Assembly: GCA_037576195.1 (NCBI GenBank)
Contig: CM075102.1
Span: 3,534,001-3,598,000, forward strand
DNA length: 64,000 nucleotides
Direction of reading: 5' to 3'
Origin: Phytoseiulus persimilis
Taxonomy: Eukaryota > Arthropoda > Arachnida > Mesostigmata > Phytoseiidae
The notes beneath the pieces are model-generated. The model did not search any database. It was not told where the DNA came from and was given only the letters and a program-made list of their open reading frames with translations. Both the position numbers and the translations under genes were made by a program. Shown piece after piece: positions 14,001 through 26,832 of the stretch (within the stretch, counting starts at the first letter, position 1; every line of letters begins with the position of its first letter).

Positions 14001-17000
14001 ATGACAACATAAATAAAAAAGCACCGAAGCGTTTCATAGAGTTCACAGAATTGCGGTATGCCATCAAGGTTTCGTTTTGATCACAACACATGAATGTGAG
14101 TGCCGCTCATTGACGGCGTGAGTCTTCCCTCACGCTCCGCGTCACTTTTGCTGGGAGCTCACCCGAGGCGGCCCCGAAAGAATATCATCAGCTACTCTGC
14201 CCCAAATACCTCTCTCGATGGCTGCCGTTATTTTTCTATTTGCGACTTCGTTCGAAATCTCGCGAACTCTGGCGGAGTTGGTTCACCTCGAGACGACAAT
14301 TCTCGCGGGGTTTTTACTCCCCACGATCGCGACCCACCGGCTGGCCAACCTTGATTCCTCGTGTGACGTTCAAAGAGCTCGAAACTCCCATTGAAAACAA
14401 CAAATTCCAAGGAATTCTCTTCGACTTCTGGATTTTCTCTCGAAAAGAGAGACGAGACTCGAAGGAGCGCTGTGAGGCATTCGCTGGAAGACCGCCCGCA
14501 CTTACTAGGCCATCACGGAGCCGCTCGGAACGTGTGGCACTCGATGTGTAACGTGGTCTCGCCTCATAGTGGTCTCATGAGGACGTGGGATCCGTGAAGA
14601 ACGAGTAATTCTATTCTGAGCCTGAAAAGGAGTCCGGATATTGCACGAGGTTCGACTCAGATCGTCGTGGACAGAGAACGATTCTTTACGAGATCAACGG
14701 AAAGCTCGAATCATTCGCCTGACCACCGGGATGACCGGCTGGAGGAGTTCTCAAACGTGACCTTCCTGAATCCCCATTTTAGACATCCGTGAATCGCATT
14801 GGACAGGGTCCCGATTCGAAACATCGAGGCGACTTCGTATCCTTACCAACCATTCGTGCCAAAACTCGGCGCGAGTTCCGGCGCCTGCGAGGTCACGTAC
14901 CGGTCAGAGATCCTGCATGATAGCCACTCTAGTTCCGTGATCGCAGTCGGTCCCGAACCGCTTGATCCCGTGTCTGAAATTAGCTCGTCTAAGATAAACA
15001 GATAGCGGATTATTGTTCAAGCACGGGAAGAGCCCTCTGGGAAATGAGTCCGAGTCGCCGCAGGTTGGCGGAAAACCGGAGCCGGCGGCTCTCCGATCGA
15101 GAGATGATCAGGCGCGGATCCGCCGTGATTGCTCCGAGTGCCCGATACTCTGATGGCTGTGGAAAGATGGACGAAGCACCCCCGTTGAGGGTTGTCTGAC
15201 CCCCGTTTTGATTTGCAAAAATCGATCTCGTTCGTTGATTCCGCAGAGTGGGACTTGGTCTCTGTTTGAACAAGATTCCGAGTTTAAACGGCTCCGCGTT
15301 GCTCTCTCGTTTGAATAACAGTCGCAACATACGGACGAAACCGCTATCGACAAATGATTGTGTAGCACAAGGGTTGAAGCCACAGTTCCGCGATCACGGA
15401 GAGCTTTAAGCGCCGTGGAGTCTATTTTTGGCATCGACAAAAACCTTCGGGATGTTCGAACGCAGCATCCCAAACTCATTATCACCTGCTGGATATAATT
15501 CCGGAGAACATCGTCGCGGATGGACCGGATGAATCGCAGGCTCCCAGCCCTCGCTCTTGTTCCCTTCAAGCTCTTCATGAGTGCGGAATGTATCGTGTGA
15601 TTCAACTCGTGTCGCGGTCCGGTACTCGACATGACAGTTTTTTCCGAATTCGAGAACTTCGCAAACACGCGATTTTCCAACGACATTCGACTGCCTGAGT
15701 GACCGTTCATTGTTCGGAATTTCAGTCAGTAGGAATCGATAGAAGAGCAATGGTTGCGCGAAATCCTCCGATTCGGGGGCAAAGGCTCGACGTTCCTGCA
15801 CCGTCGCTCTTCAGCACTCGTGGCCGGTCCCGCGATCAGGGCCCCCGGCCGGGCCAATCGACCGTGTGTCAAAAGCTATATCTTTCCGAATTTTTGACAT
15901 CCCAAAATGAACTGATCTGTACCCTTCGCACGAACCGGCCCTGGGCCCTCGGCGGCATGACGTCCATCTTCTTGATAAAATGGCGATCATGCACGCAACA
16001 CACATTCGAGATGAAATTCTAGTGCGGGCCGAGATATCCAACGTCGACGGCCGTTCGGCAAAATATTCGGAACTGTAATGAAATATCTCAGAGAGGAAAT
16101 GTCCTGTGAAACCCTCTGAGGTAATTCAAGCCTAACATCAGGCTCGGAACGCGGGCAGCTTGTTCTGGACCAGCACTTTGTAGCGACTCCGAGCTCAGAG
16201 TTGATTCGTGATTTGTTGAAAAAGCGCTCACTTTGGCATCGTCTAAAAACTTGACTCCCGGACTCTCCTGATCCACACTCGGGTCCGTCCCCCCACTCGG
16301 ATCGTTACCCCCGCGTCCCGTTTCTCAAAATCAGTGGCTGACTGGTAGACAGCCTGATCAGCACCATCACTGTGTGCCAGCGAGGTGCCGAATTTCAGAC
16401 AATGATCAACGACCGATTTTCGACTCGGGGTCGTTTGATTTCAGCGTCTGCTGTTGTTGTATCAACACAGATCACCGGAAACTCGGCCGACAGATTCGAC
16501 CGCCTGGCAGATTTCAATCCAAGCTCAAGCTTCGCACCGCGCGGAGGAAACCGCTCGAGGCGAGATGCGTGAATGGCGCGCGCCCACAGGAACGGGCGCT
16601 GGGCAGGGAGTCGGGGCTCGAGCGCAAGACGACGAGTCCTGCAAGATCGGAGTGATCTCCCGGTAGTGCAGATCGTCGTCGAGAGTGACTTTGAGGCAAT
16701 TCGCGCTCTTCACGAATTACAACTCCGACGGCGGCTGAGACCGCCGCGCCGGTAGACGAGCTCGTGCTTCGCTCCGAGGGAGCGTTCCCACACAATAAGT
16801 GATGTGTGCTTGTAGGTGCGCCTCCATAATTACCGGGCGTCGAAAGCCATTTTGAATTTTCGATTGAGATTAGGATTTTATCGTTGAGAGGAGCCGCCCC
16901 CCGCTCCGTTTTTTTTTTTTTTCACACCCCCATTCAAATAAGCACTCACTCGGACGGACCAGCTCGGATGCTCAATCGATTCGGCTTTGATGACTCAACG

Positions 17001-18264
17001 ACGCGGAGATGCGAGCTTCTGTCTCAAGGTTGGGGCTCGGATCACTCGAGAGGAAGCTACGAGGAGCGCGTCGGGCGGGCGAGAGTTCGATGCCGAGCCG
17101 GCTTTCGAGCCAGCGAACCAACTAGTGTCGGAGGGAGGCTGCAAATGCGCAAATGGACAAATGTGAAAATTGCCAGGCTCGCCAGACAAGTGACCGAATT
17201 CCCAGCGCAGTCCAGTGGAGAGGAAAATCCAGCCTAAAATTTCTCCTCCTCGTGCAATTTGATTTGTAGGGGGACAGCAGTGGCAGCGGAGTGGAGCCGG
17301 GCTCAACTCCGCTAGCAGTAGTCAATTCTCAGTGGAAGAAAGCCGGGTAGAGAGAAACAGAAGGAGTAATGCAACGAATCCACCCCCGCCCGTATATTCC
17401 CCTCCCCCCACCCCGACATCCACTCACCCCCTTAAGTTGATTTAGATCGTCGCTGCAGAAAGCGAACTGGACAACATCCATCTCGAGAGGTTCAGCGGGT
17501 GTGGTCGATTCCGAGTGTCGGAGTGGTCGATTCCGAAGACGGATGGCGGAACGTAGCGTATTAATTGAAGGATGGGGATCGCATTCAATCAGATGGCATC
17601 AGCGTTCAGGGGGATGCTGTCTGAAATCTCGGGATCAGTTCTCGTTCTCTTGGAATGGATGCATTGCCCTAACAGGATCTTAACAGCGGGCTCGGAGTCA
17701 ACTGTTACCGATGGATCATTTCGATACAATTCCAAGTACCCTTAGCTTGCGCGCACCCGAAGAGTCGAAAACCGCTGGGTGCTAGAAGTACCTCTGGGCC
17801 GGCATCCCCCGGATATTCTCCCTCGCCTCCAACTGCTTGCGCTCGATGCCCTCTCGCCGTCAGCCGAGAATGGGCAATACAAGCACTGCGGGAGGCGAGT
17901 TGTGACCCCCCGCCGGCCCTGAAATCTTCTTCCAGCTGCTGTTCGCCTACTACAAAATCCTGCTATTCGTGTCCATCAGTTTCTGCCGCTTGCCTTCGAT
18001 TTCCCACTCGTTACAACAAAGATTCGTGCCAGTCCTCGAGCTACCACAAACCCTCTCTCGAATCCCAGTAACGATGCGGGTGGCGCCACGCCCGCGGCCC
18101 GGTTCGCCGGTGCGATCGTTGGATGGGTCGCGGAATCGTTGGTTAACTCAATGGCAGGGTCCAAGTCAGCACTGTCGTATGCGATCGGCACCTGCAGCCT
18201 TGTTGTATATTGGCTCTAACCCCTTTCGACCCGATGCAAACTGCTCGTGAATGGGTTGCTACAG
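11021..18264. other. No assignable gene
   Basis: Short overlapping frames only. There is a run of 14 T at 16909-16922 and a small tandem repeat of about 22 bp at 17501-17544 (two copies of GTGGTCGATTCCGA). The 200-codon minus frame at 15108-15710 has no signal peptide, domain or compositional consistency and is treated as chance. Confidence 0.5.
16909..16922. repeat. Homopolymer T(14)
   Basis: Fourteen consecutive T on the plus strand. It could be the trace of a retroposed poly(A) in minus orientation, but no flanking target-site duplication or element body was recognised. Confidence 0.9.
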
Positions 18265-18347
18265 TGGGATTGTCTACGACAGAATGATTTACAAGCCGGG
18301 GGGAGGGGGGATCTAGTCAAGCTGTCATTTGATTGGTTGGAGCTCAG
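18265..18347 (+). CDS. Candidate internal exon ending at a perfect CAG|GTGAGT donor
   Basis: An open stretch of 27 codons plus two bases (WDCLRQNDLQ..., ending ...FDWLEL) lies between a weak acceptor (GCTACAG) and an ideal donor (CTCAG then GTGAGTACG). The in-frame sequence is open back to a TAA at about 18219. The peptide has ordinary globular composition and no recognised domain. No partner exons could be joined with confidence, so the donor is the main support. Confidence 0.25.
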
Positions 18348-19740
18348 GTGAGTACGAGAACTCTCCTAGCGGAGAGTGACCTCTCCAAAACGGACCTCTA
18401 CATGGATCGATTGTTCGGCTCGAACATCTTCCTGGTGTTACCTCGCTCAACTACGAGGGAGAATCATGAATTTCGAGGGACGGTTTTCCTTTGTCGGGAT
18501 GGATTTCTCCCCGATCTCTGTCCTGCTCGATTCGCGCTCGCACAGTTGGTGGCGCGCATCGGATCCGATCACACGAACGAAGAGCGCGTTCGGCTGAAAG
18601 CATGTTTTAACGAAGGAGCCTCCCGCGGGTCGGTGTGCAACAACCAACATGTAGCAGGATATACATACATGTGTGACTCGTGGTCGCGGCTACACATGAC
18701 AAGATTGACATGTGACTGCGGAGTGACATTGACACCAATGTAGAACCAGCTATTCAAGCGTCTATCACATCATCCTCCTATGCGGGCGCTCCTAGGGAAC
18801 GAGCCAGCTCGTCTCACTTCGAGGAAGAATAGAGACCGCTTCTCCGCTCGGTTCGTTTGTTTCGGGTTCTTTCGTTTGGATATGCAGTGCGAGCAATATG
18901 TTATCCGAGAATTCCCGCTTGACAACCTGCATCGGAAAACGGTCTTTTTCCTCTCGTATTAATTCGTTCCCCATTATAGTCCCGTCTCCCCTCTCCACCC
19001 AAAAATGTCAATCATCCGCGGAGAAAGTCGGGATTCTTTCGACATTTCTCGTAGTCTCGCCTCTCCCTCGGCTGTAGCGCGGAAAACGAGCTGGAGATTC
19101 TCGCCTCTTCCGAAGCACCTCCCAAGAACGAAAACCGCAATGTCAGCGGAGGAATGTGCGAACGGCCTGTAGAGTACCTGTAAGAACGAGTTACAAGCTA
19201 TCCACATAAAGCGTTCGTGTATCCCTATATTCTTAAGGAGGAGAACGACAGAGTCGATAAATGGTGCGCTGCATTGGGGTTTCAAATCTTTGAGAGCATC
19301 GGGAAATACTCGACGGTTGATGTTGTCGTTCAATTGGTTGTAGACTATATTTTGACACTGCCGGCTCTGTGTTGGGAATCGGCCGATTTCTCTGGATTTC
19401 CTCTGTCCGGGGAATTCCATGAACTGCGACCGGTGTCCACAGAGTCAAACTATGAGTGCTTCCATCTCGCGAATAATCGATGTGAATAATCATAGAGGTT
19501 CTCTCTATTGCCCGGAACCTGCGCTCCGATTCTCATACATGAACGTTCGCGACAGCAGAATGAAGTCTCCCATATGGGAATTAACGCCCCCTAATCGAGA
19601 GTTAGACTCAAGTCCTATGCAGTCACAGCCAATGAGTTTAATCTATGTACAGGGCGCTTCTTTCGTCCCTTACTCTGTCAAAGCCATTGATAGCTGTAAG
19701 GACGACGCATCTTTCTCTGTTTTATTCGCGCCAATCGAAC

Positions 19741-19950
19741 AGGTTTTGCGTTACCCAGAGCGACCCAGGAAATGCCTCTCTTTCACTCACTCCACAAGAC
19801 TGGCCGGGAAACGTCGGAAGTCAACCGCTCGAGTCCGTTTTGCTTCCATCAAGTGCGCGGAAGGCTTCCATCAGCTTGAAATTAGAAATGGTTCGGGGCT
19901 CGAAATTGGCGACCGATCTAATCAGCCTCACGAAAATCGCTGATTCCTTG
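19741..19950. repeat. Old dispersed repeat, copy 1
   Basis: This block shares collinear blocks of similarity with 31165-31360: ATTAGAAATGG, then ATTGGCGACCGATCT, then ATCAG, and before them a looser match running from CACTC through GGGAAAC/GAGAAAC to GAGT. Spacing differs by small indels, as expected for two old copies of one interspersed element. No coding capacity or terminal repeats are visible, so the class is unknown. Confidence 0.55.
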
Positions 19951-22900
19951 GTAACAACACGTCCTCCCCCGCATCCGATTGAGCCGGTACGACCTCGATC
20001 GTTCGACTCTAGAAGTATCTTGGTCGGTTTTTTGCAACGAGTGCTTTTCCTTTCGGAAAGGGCATTTTCTGAGCACATGGAACGCTTCTTCAGACCGATT
20101 GGAGCTAAGAAAACAGAATAAGGTGCGTCATCCTTCCACCTATTCGCAGCTGTAGTCACAGAATGATGAGCAAAAGGAGGAAGGGTAAAGGGACTCCCTG
20201 CCTTTGTTGACCACCGTGCATTTCACCGGAATATATTTCAGAACAAAAAATTGGAATAGATATACATGGTCCTTGACCTTGCACAACTTGTGAGAACTGT
20301 CTTGTAAGTTCCATCGCAGGGTATGGCGGACGCGGAAATTCATGCATACCAACCGAGATTCGTCGCTCCGGCTCGCCATCGTTTCCGCCAGAGCAACAGA
20401 TGCAGAGTGTGAGTCACGATGACCAGCCAGTAAGTAAGTTAGTGTCGCCGTAAGTTAGCGATTTCACAGTGCGCGGATAGAGCTCGCTTCGAGCGTGAAT
20501 ATTACATGACCCCAGTTGTATATCTTATCATCGGTAGTGCCGCCATCACACCAGTCGCCTCAGACTCTAGTAAGGTCCATCGTCGTCCCGCCCCTCGAGG
20601 CCCATAATTTCAAGATTAGTCCTTTCAGGAGGACAACGAGGACGAAAGAAACGAGGGAGGGAAGAAAGCATTCCTAGGCCTCGTGTCAGCAGCCACCGAA
20701 CAGATTGAAACCCGAGAGCTTTCACAGCGAACGGATTAAACATTTTCAAGCCTTTGATGACAGCAAAACGCTTTTATCAGCTCATCCCCACTCATCGCCC
20801 GTGTCCGCCTAAGCTGACGGCCTGCCCATCCTCAGAGAACGAAATCTGTGCCGCTCAATTGATAATAACGAATACATTAAGCCCCCATACTCGCTCAGAG
20901 ACTGTGGGAGAGTTTTTTTGAAACCATCAGAGATGGCCAAGTCATCTCGTGCGATACTCTTTCCTTGACCGATGATCGCACTGAGTCTATCGGAGTCAGC
21001 TCACTTCCCTCGCATCCGTCAACCGAAATGAGTCTCAGGCCCTTCAGGAGAAACAAGTACCAGCGTGCCAAGTGCGGGTTTTTCGAACACGTTCCCGACC
21101 CTCGAAGAATCATGATTCCACTCCGTGAACGGCTTTGCATTTGAGCCTTTTCTACGCTACTCTACGTCGACGACCTTTCCTGTATTTTTTTTTCCGCGTC
21201 GCCCATGGTCTCACGAAGAACTTCCTCTAGTCTACGGCGGTGATGTGAAGTGCCGTGGAAGAATTATTACGGATAACCTCCCGTATGAGGGACCGTCGAA
21301 TAATGGAAGACGAGGGGGGGTCGAGAGTAATCTCGGCTTCGGTGGTCCGCTCCTTTTCTCCTCTTGTCGGCTCCGTGCCGGAACTAACCGCTGCAGACGG
21401 AGGCGACGACGACTGTGTTCGTTCCCCGGTCGAGCGAGCTTAGCAGCGCACTCGACGAGGGTTCTGGTGTGCGGAGGAAAGGAGACGGCGCGACGTCCGC
21501 CGGAGGCTTGATTGGCATCTCTTCTCTACCTATTCGTGTCCGATTGGTAACAAGAATGGACTTCCCATTCCTGAGAGCGCTTCCACCGTTCCGAGTATAA
21601 TCATGAAATACAGCGAGTCCCGAAAGTTCCGCTCCGAGCTTGAGAACTTGATGTCGGAAGAAGCTGTTCAAAGCGCCGAATCCAATCCCCTTCAGGATCA
21701 TGTCATGGATCAAAGTTTCAAAATTGGTCACTCAGACACATCACATCGGAAAGAGGCTGCGAGGCCACTGTTGGCCTGAGGTCGTGCTCTCTCTTCTGAC
21801 CACCCATCGTTCTTTGTTTGTCATCTGGGACTCTGTGAGGAGATCGGAATCACCAAAAAAGAGGAAGACGCTCATTCGAAATACGACTTTGAGTGGCCTA
21901 TCTCGGAGCCTTCGCTCCAAACAGAGAGGGCAGGAATCATGGGAAATAATGTTTTTGATGATCCATGTTAGAATGAAGACAGACCGATAACGTCGGATGA
22001 TGTGGTTCCGTGTGGCCTCTGACTGCAGGACATGCCCGTCTGAGAGTGTCCTCCAATTAGGGATAATGCGGCGCGTATGATAACGTCCCAACGTTTCAGC
22101 TGCAGATTATGGAGCGGATTCATGAGCTCAAACACACGGTACCGATACACAATATTATTCAGCTCTACCTCAAAATACGCCACGCGATATTCGGTGCCTG
22201 CGTCGTGATCAGGTGGAATTAACTGTTTCTCGCTCGGAATTCCCTGGCGGTGGCACACATGTGGGAAAACGTAGCTCCTGAACACTTTCACGTATTTCAT
22301 AACCCTGAGTAATCGGGGAATTCGATGCTTGCGTCGATTCATCGACGGGCGATCGATCACCGCGGCGGAATTTCGCCCGTTTTTTACGAGAATTTATTAC
22401 GAATCGGGAATACTAATGAGAAGAGGAAAAAATCGGTCATAACCCCGGAGCTCGCTACGGAGTGGTCGTTTGTGGATCGTTCTGAGAGTATCGGATTCTT
22501 TATCGAGGACTCTGTCCGCGCGGTGCTCGTTGTTTAGTCCATTCTCACGGAGCGCAACCCCACCGAGGTCGTTCGGCGGCTCGTCGAATCCTAATACCTA
22601 ATTTATAGAGAGAATACTCCTCGAGTCACGACGCCGACTCGCTGTGCTCTCGATTGGCAACCGCCGCGGCGCCAGTGCGAGTCCTGGGGTCGGTCCATCG
22701 CACGTGACAACCAGGGGTCAGTCACTCCTCTAATTGGAGCTAGACGGAGAGCGCGGGGCCCTTCGTTCTCGAGCAACTCCCGCCGTGAAAAAGCCGGAGG
22801 GACTGCGATAACATCTTCCGATCGGGTCAAGACTACTTTACCGCTACCTGGTCGGAGTCACGCGACTCCGGCTGAATATTCAGCGTATTCCGTCCGGGCC

Positions 22901-23765
22901 TGTCGCTCAACGCTCCGAGTCGGCGCGTAAATCCGTCCGTCACTCCGGCCGGTCCGTCACCCGGTCCGCTCGCCGCTCACGCACTTGCGGAGACACCGGG
23001 TGAATCAGGTGAAAAATGGTTGTTTCTTGAAGATGAAGACATCCTGCGGTTAGGCGTGTGAGAAAACATTGTCGCGGCAGCTCGGCCGTCGGCGAAACCA
23101 GCTACTTAGGCCGTCATTTGGTAGCTGACCGGCCCGCCGTCACTTCAGAAAGGGGATCCGATACACATCTTTGACTCGCGTAATTAGCGTTGGCTTCTGT
23201 GTCGTCTTCGGCGACTCCTGCTGGAGCTTTTTCTCGGTTGTCGTTGGCCAGGCCGGTGCAGAACCGTCGCTGGAGCCCTTGGCCAGGTTCCTTCTTTCCC
23301 AGGATTAGCTCGTGTGATATTTCAAACGCATACGCTGATTTATTTCTCGGAAGAGAGCCCCGAAGAAGCAACCACCCGGTGCATTGTTAGCTTTTCTCTG
23401 AATAGAAAAACGGCCGATGATAACGGCAGCTGACCGCATGCCCGGACGAAGATCGTGGTCTCCAATCCAAAATGGCGCGGAAACGAATAGCTCGGAGGAT
23501 CTTCGGTTAGAGATACGTTGCTGCTGGAGTTGCCGGGAAAATTTCTAGACTCTCTCCTCGCTCACCGGGAATTCTATTTTCTCAGATGTGGGGACTCAAA
23601 CGCCTGCGAGATCGATCACGGAGTCCTCGCGACCCAACTTTTCTACGCTCTCCTTTCTCATCGAATGAGACAGGTTGTGGCAAGTTGGATCTCATCGAAG
23701 GAATGTCCAAAGACCATGGAACGACCCAATGGCTCAATCCCCACTAATGACTTCGCCTTTCTCAG
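19951..23765. other. No assignable gene
   Basis: No recognisable coding sequence. A TAAG-rich patch sits near 20430-20460 and a stretch of repeated CCGTCC/CCGGTCCG words at about 22890-22980. The remaining frames are short and mutually overlapping. Confidence 0.5.
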
Positions 23766-23873
23766 GTGGCCAGAGCTTATCTCTCGAAACTCGGATGATG
23801 GATGCGGAATCTTCCAAAGAAAATTCCTTTCGAGGAGTCGGAGGACGCCTAGAGAAAACGCCCCATGATGGAG
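23766..23873 (+). CDS. Candidate internal exon with good splice sites on both sides
   Basis: A 108-nt segment lies between a pyrimidine-rich acceptor (CGCCTTTCTCAG) and a donor (GATGGAG then GTACTC). Read with two bases completing an incoming codon, it encodes a hydrophilic peptide beginning GQSLSLETRMMD, passing through ESSKENSF and ending near EKTPHDG. Ser, Glu and Lys dominate, as in cytoplasmic loops or tails; there is no domain. A length of 36 codons keeps the reading frame if it is skipped or included. The frame is open well beyond both splice sites, so chance cannot be excluded. The gene is not recognised. Confidence 0.35.
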
Positions 23874-26697
23874 GTACTCGCGATGAAATCATGGAAACGT
23901 ACCTGGTCCTCGTCGTCTCCGTGGTCGGCCCTCGGAACCAACGGGAGCAATTCCACGCGAAGCAACGAAAAACTAAATGAGGGATGAGATCCCAGTCGAG
24001 TCTGAGGAGCTGCCATACGTTTCCGCTGGCCCACTATGCGCGGACGAGTGATTTCGTGTGATCTTTCGTCTCGAATTTCCCGCTCGCTACCTTGTAAACA
24101 GAAAATGTCAAACCGATACCCGCAAAGCCGCATAGATGAGTCGGGAATCTCGTCACGAAGCTGCTCCGTTGAAACGACTCCGCGAAATCGTCCCAATGTC
24201 ACGGATATTTGCGTGCGAACGAAACCGACCCACCGACTCAATCCTCGCGGTTCTTTTTCCTCACTTGACGCGTAAACGGATCCCAATCAACAGACGTTTT
24301 TCCTCCTTCCCAACAGTCGAACAAGAGAGGCGGGCGAATAAGTTCTCGTTTTTGCTTTCGCTCGTGCTAGCTTGTTCTTCTGTGCAGCGATTTCCGCTAC
24401 TGTTACGTCGCACCGCCCTGTCGACGGTCTGTTGTCGTCCTCGGCTGTTTTTGCCTAAAGTCCTCATCCAATTACTGCGTGACAATATCGACGAGGGCTC
24501 CACCGCGCGCATCCTCGCAGAGTCACGCAAATCTTTTCTCAGGATGCCGGGAACAGTTGGGAGCCCGAGCGACACCCACAAAATTCCGAGTCAGCAACTG
24601 GGAGGTTGACACGAAAGTCCTGTCCTTCCACGAGTTCTGGGAAGCAGCATTTCAGAGGGCCTCTGTCGGCAGAGGAAATGTTCCCAGTTTTGTGAAGTTT
24701 CGCCGGAGAGGTCACTCTCGGAATCGTCACAGAAGTTTACTCGGGCGTTCGAGCTGGATTCGTGTCGGAGTCGGTGCATTTAACCCAATGTCGTGGGAAA
24801 CTCTCTTCGAAAGACCGAATGGCCAGTTAGACGTTTACGACGCTTTGCACCAGAAGTTCCCAGAAGAGTCCTCCGTTCCCGCGACTTCGTTCGACGGCAA
24901 GTTGACGGATACCGCGCGACGTCGATGCGATTCAGATGATTTCAGAAGGTACGAAGGAGGGAAAAAGAGAAAAATGAGGCTCGTTTTGCGCGAAGAGCTC
25001 GGGCGAAACAACAGCAGTGTTCCGGCTGGCCCGCTCTGTTGAGACAACGGGGTTCCGCAGAATTATCGATGATCCTACAGTTCTGCTTCCCAGAGCGACT
25101 CCCTCTGTGTTTCCATCTCTCCGCTCTAGCTCACAATCAGCCGGTTGAAATATCTCGGTCGACCGGCAATGAGCTGCTGAAGTACGATCACGCTTTGACG
25201 TTTTTCCAAGTTTCCACAGAAATAGCGGCTCGGATTTCGGTTTTAGGATGAAGACATCCTGCTCACATCATTAGGGCATTCTCGTCGCCGAAACACCGCG
25301 GATTGTTCGACAGGCCGAGCAGGGAGCCGAAATTTTGAGAGGAATGACACGAGTCGGAGAAAAATGGTCCAGACTCTCAACGGAGGCGAACGATTGCTTA
25401 CCACGTATCCTAATGAACATTCGTCCAGATTGCGAGCGAGAGCAGCAGAAACCCAGAGTATTTCCTTTGATGTCACTGTCGTCGAGAGTCTCGAACCTCA
25501 TTCTGCCGCCGAAAACGCCGATCCCCGTTTGCATCGGATCCACAGGAGGTTTCTCCTCGTATTTTGTGCCGTCTCAATGAGAAAAGGTTGTGTCCGCTGC
25601 CGTAGAACTTTTTCTGAATGAGCCTCTTCCGGCCCCGATTCTGAGGGGAACTCTGTGCCTTCTGACTCCTATGGGGAGGGTCATTGGACTTCATTTTTTT
25701 TTTCGTTTTCCGATCATTGGAACTTCCTACTCTTGAAAAGAGCGCCTCGCCCCTCGCTAAGATTCCTCCGGTCAGGGAGAGAATGCGTTTCATGCCCCCA
25801 TACAGGGTCGTCAATTTTCATCATTTGTACACCCTGTAGATTCTGCCAGCGGACTAGACGCACTGCAGAAGCTCGGACCGGCGAGACGGCCATGCACGCA
25901 GCCCCCGCCAAAGGCCAGGCTCGGACGTTAGGTTTATTCTCTCACGCTGCTGCGAACCCGAAAATTCATCAGAGTCACACTCGTTTGAGCTTGTCACCGT
26001 TCAAATGACACCGCTATCAGTTCATAAGGAATGGGAGTTCGGAGCGCCAAAGATAGACGAACGTTGCTGCACGGACTACGAAATACCACACATCTGGGCC
26101 TTGAGATATTTTCACGTCGGGATATCCAGGGGTTCAGACAGAGATCTTCTCCGCAAGCGGAATCGTGAAGCGGAGAGAGAGAGCTGCGAGAAAAATAATT
26201 TCTCGCTCCGAAAATCGTCGGTATTGACTAATGATGGCTGTTTGCTCCAAATTGAATTCCGACAACGTGTACATGTCGTTCTCTAAGGGAATATGAATGG
26301 AACCAATCAAAAACCTTCAATTTAGATCGAATCCAGAGCAGCGGGGACGATAAAAACTCTAACAAGACCCTCGTATTGGCTGATAAGCGGCAAAAGACGG
26401 ACTGTCAGTTTCGCACAGTTGGAATCCATCCGCTCGCATATCGAATCTATCGACGCACTTAGAGAGCAATGTATTCGGATGGTCAAGGGCATGAGATGAA
26501 AAAAAGTTGAAAGAGAAACGATCGTGACTTTCAGCCGAGCTTGGTGAGGAAGTCGCTCCGAGCGAGAGGCGGAAACTTGGCTCAACGGTCGAGTAACGGG
26601 CTACTAAGGCCCCCCGTGTATGCTTTTAATTCAGTCTGATTTGTCTAGTTAGCGGTGGTCTTTAGTCATTCTCCTCCGAATTGCAGCAGAGTCCACA
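23874..26697. other. No assignable gene
   Basis: Includes a 187-codon plus frame (24479-25042) and a 157-codon overlapping frame (24136-24609). Both lack a consistent domain, signal peptide or clear splice context and are left uncalled. Nothing else stands out. Confidence 0.45.
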
Positions 26698-26832
26698 ATG
26701 GCTGGATTCCTGCGAGCGATGGTCCGGTGTGGTGGTGGGGTAGTACTGCGCACAAAGCCTCGATACGGTCCCCTCGATGTCCTGACCAGTGTCCTACTCC
26801 TAATAAAGCCCATTGTTGTATCTTTCCCCTGA
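26698..26832 (+). CDS. Candidate 44-residue small protein, mitochondrial-type N-terminus
   Basis: An ATG in favourable context (CACAATGG) opens a 44-codon frame. The first 20 residues (MAGFLRAMVR...) carry Arg but no acidic residue, as in mitochondrial presequences. A hydrophobic segment (DVLTSVLLLIKPIVV) follows and the frame ends. Many respiratory-chain accessory subunits look like this, but I cannot match it to one. An AATAAA lies inside the frame, which argues against it. Confidence 0.18.
   Translation: MAGFLRAMVRCGGGVVLRTKPRYGPLDVLTSVLLLIKPIVVSFP

Noticed and set aside
18333..18743. Plus frame with several cysteines (ACFNEG, SVCNN, YMCDS, CDCG)
   Set aside because: No signal peptide, spacing unlike the array family, and it overlaps a candidate splice donor in another frame.
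23032..25262. 16-bp exact repeat GATGAAGACATCCTGC at 23032 and 25247
   Set aside because: A single 16-bp match in 64 kb is about what chance gives and the flanks do not match.
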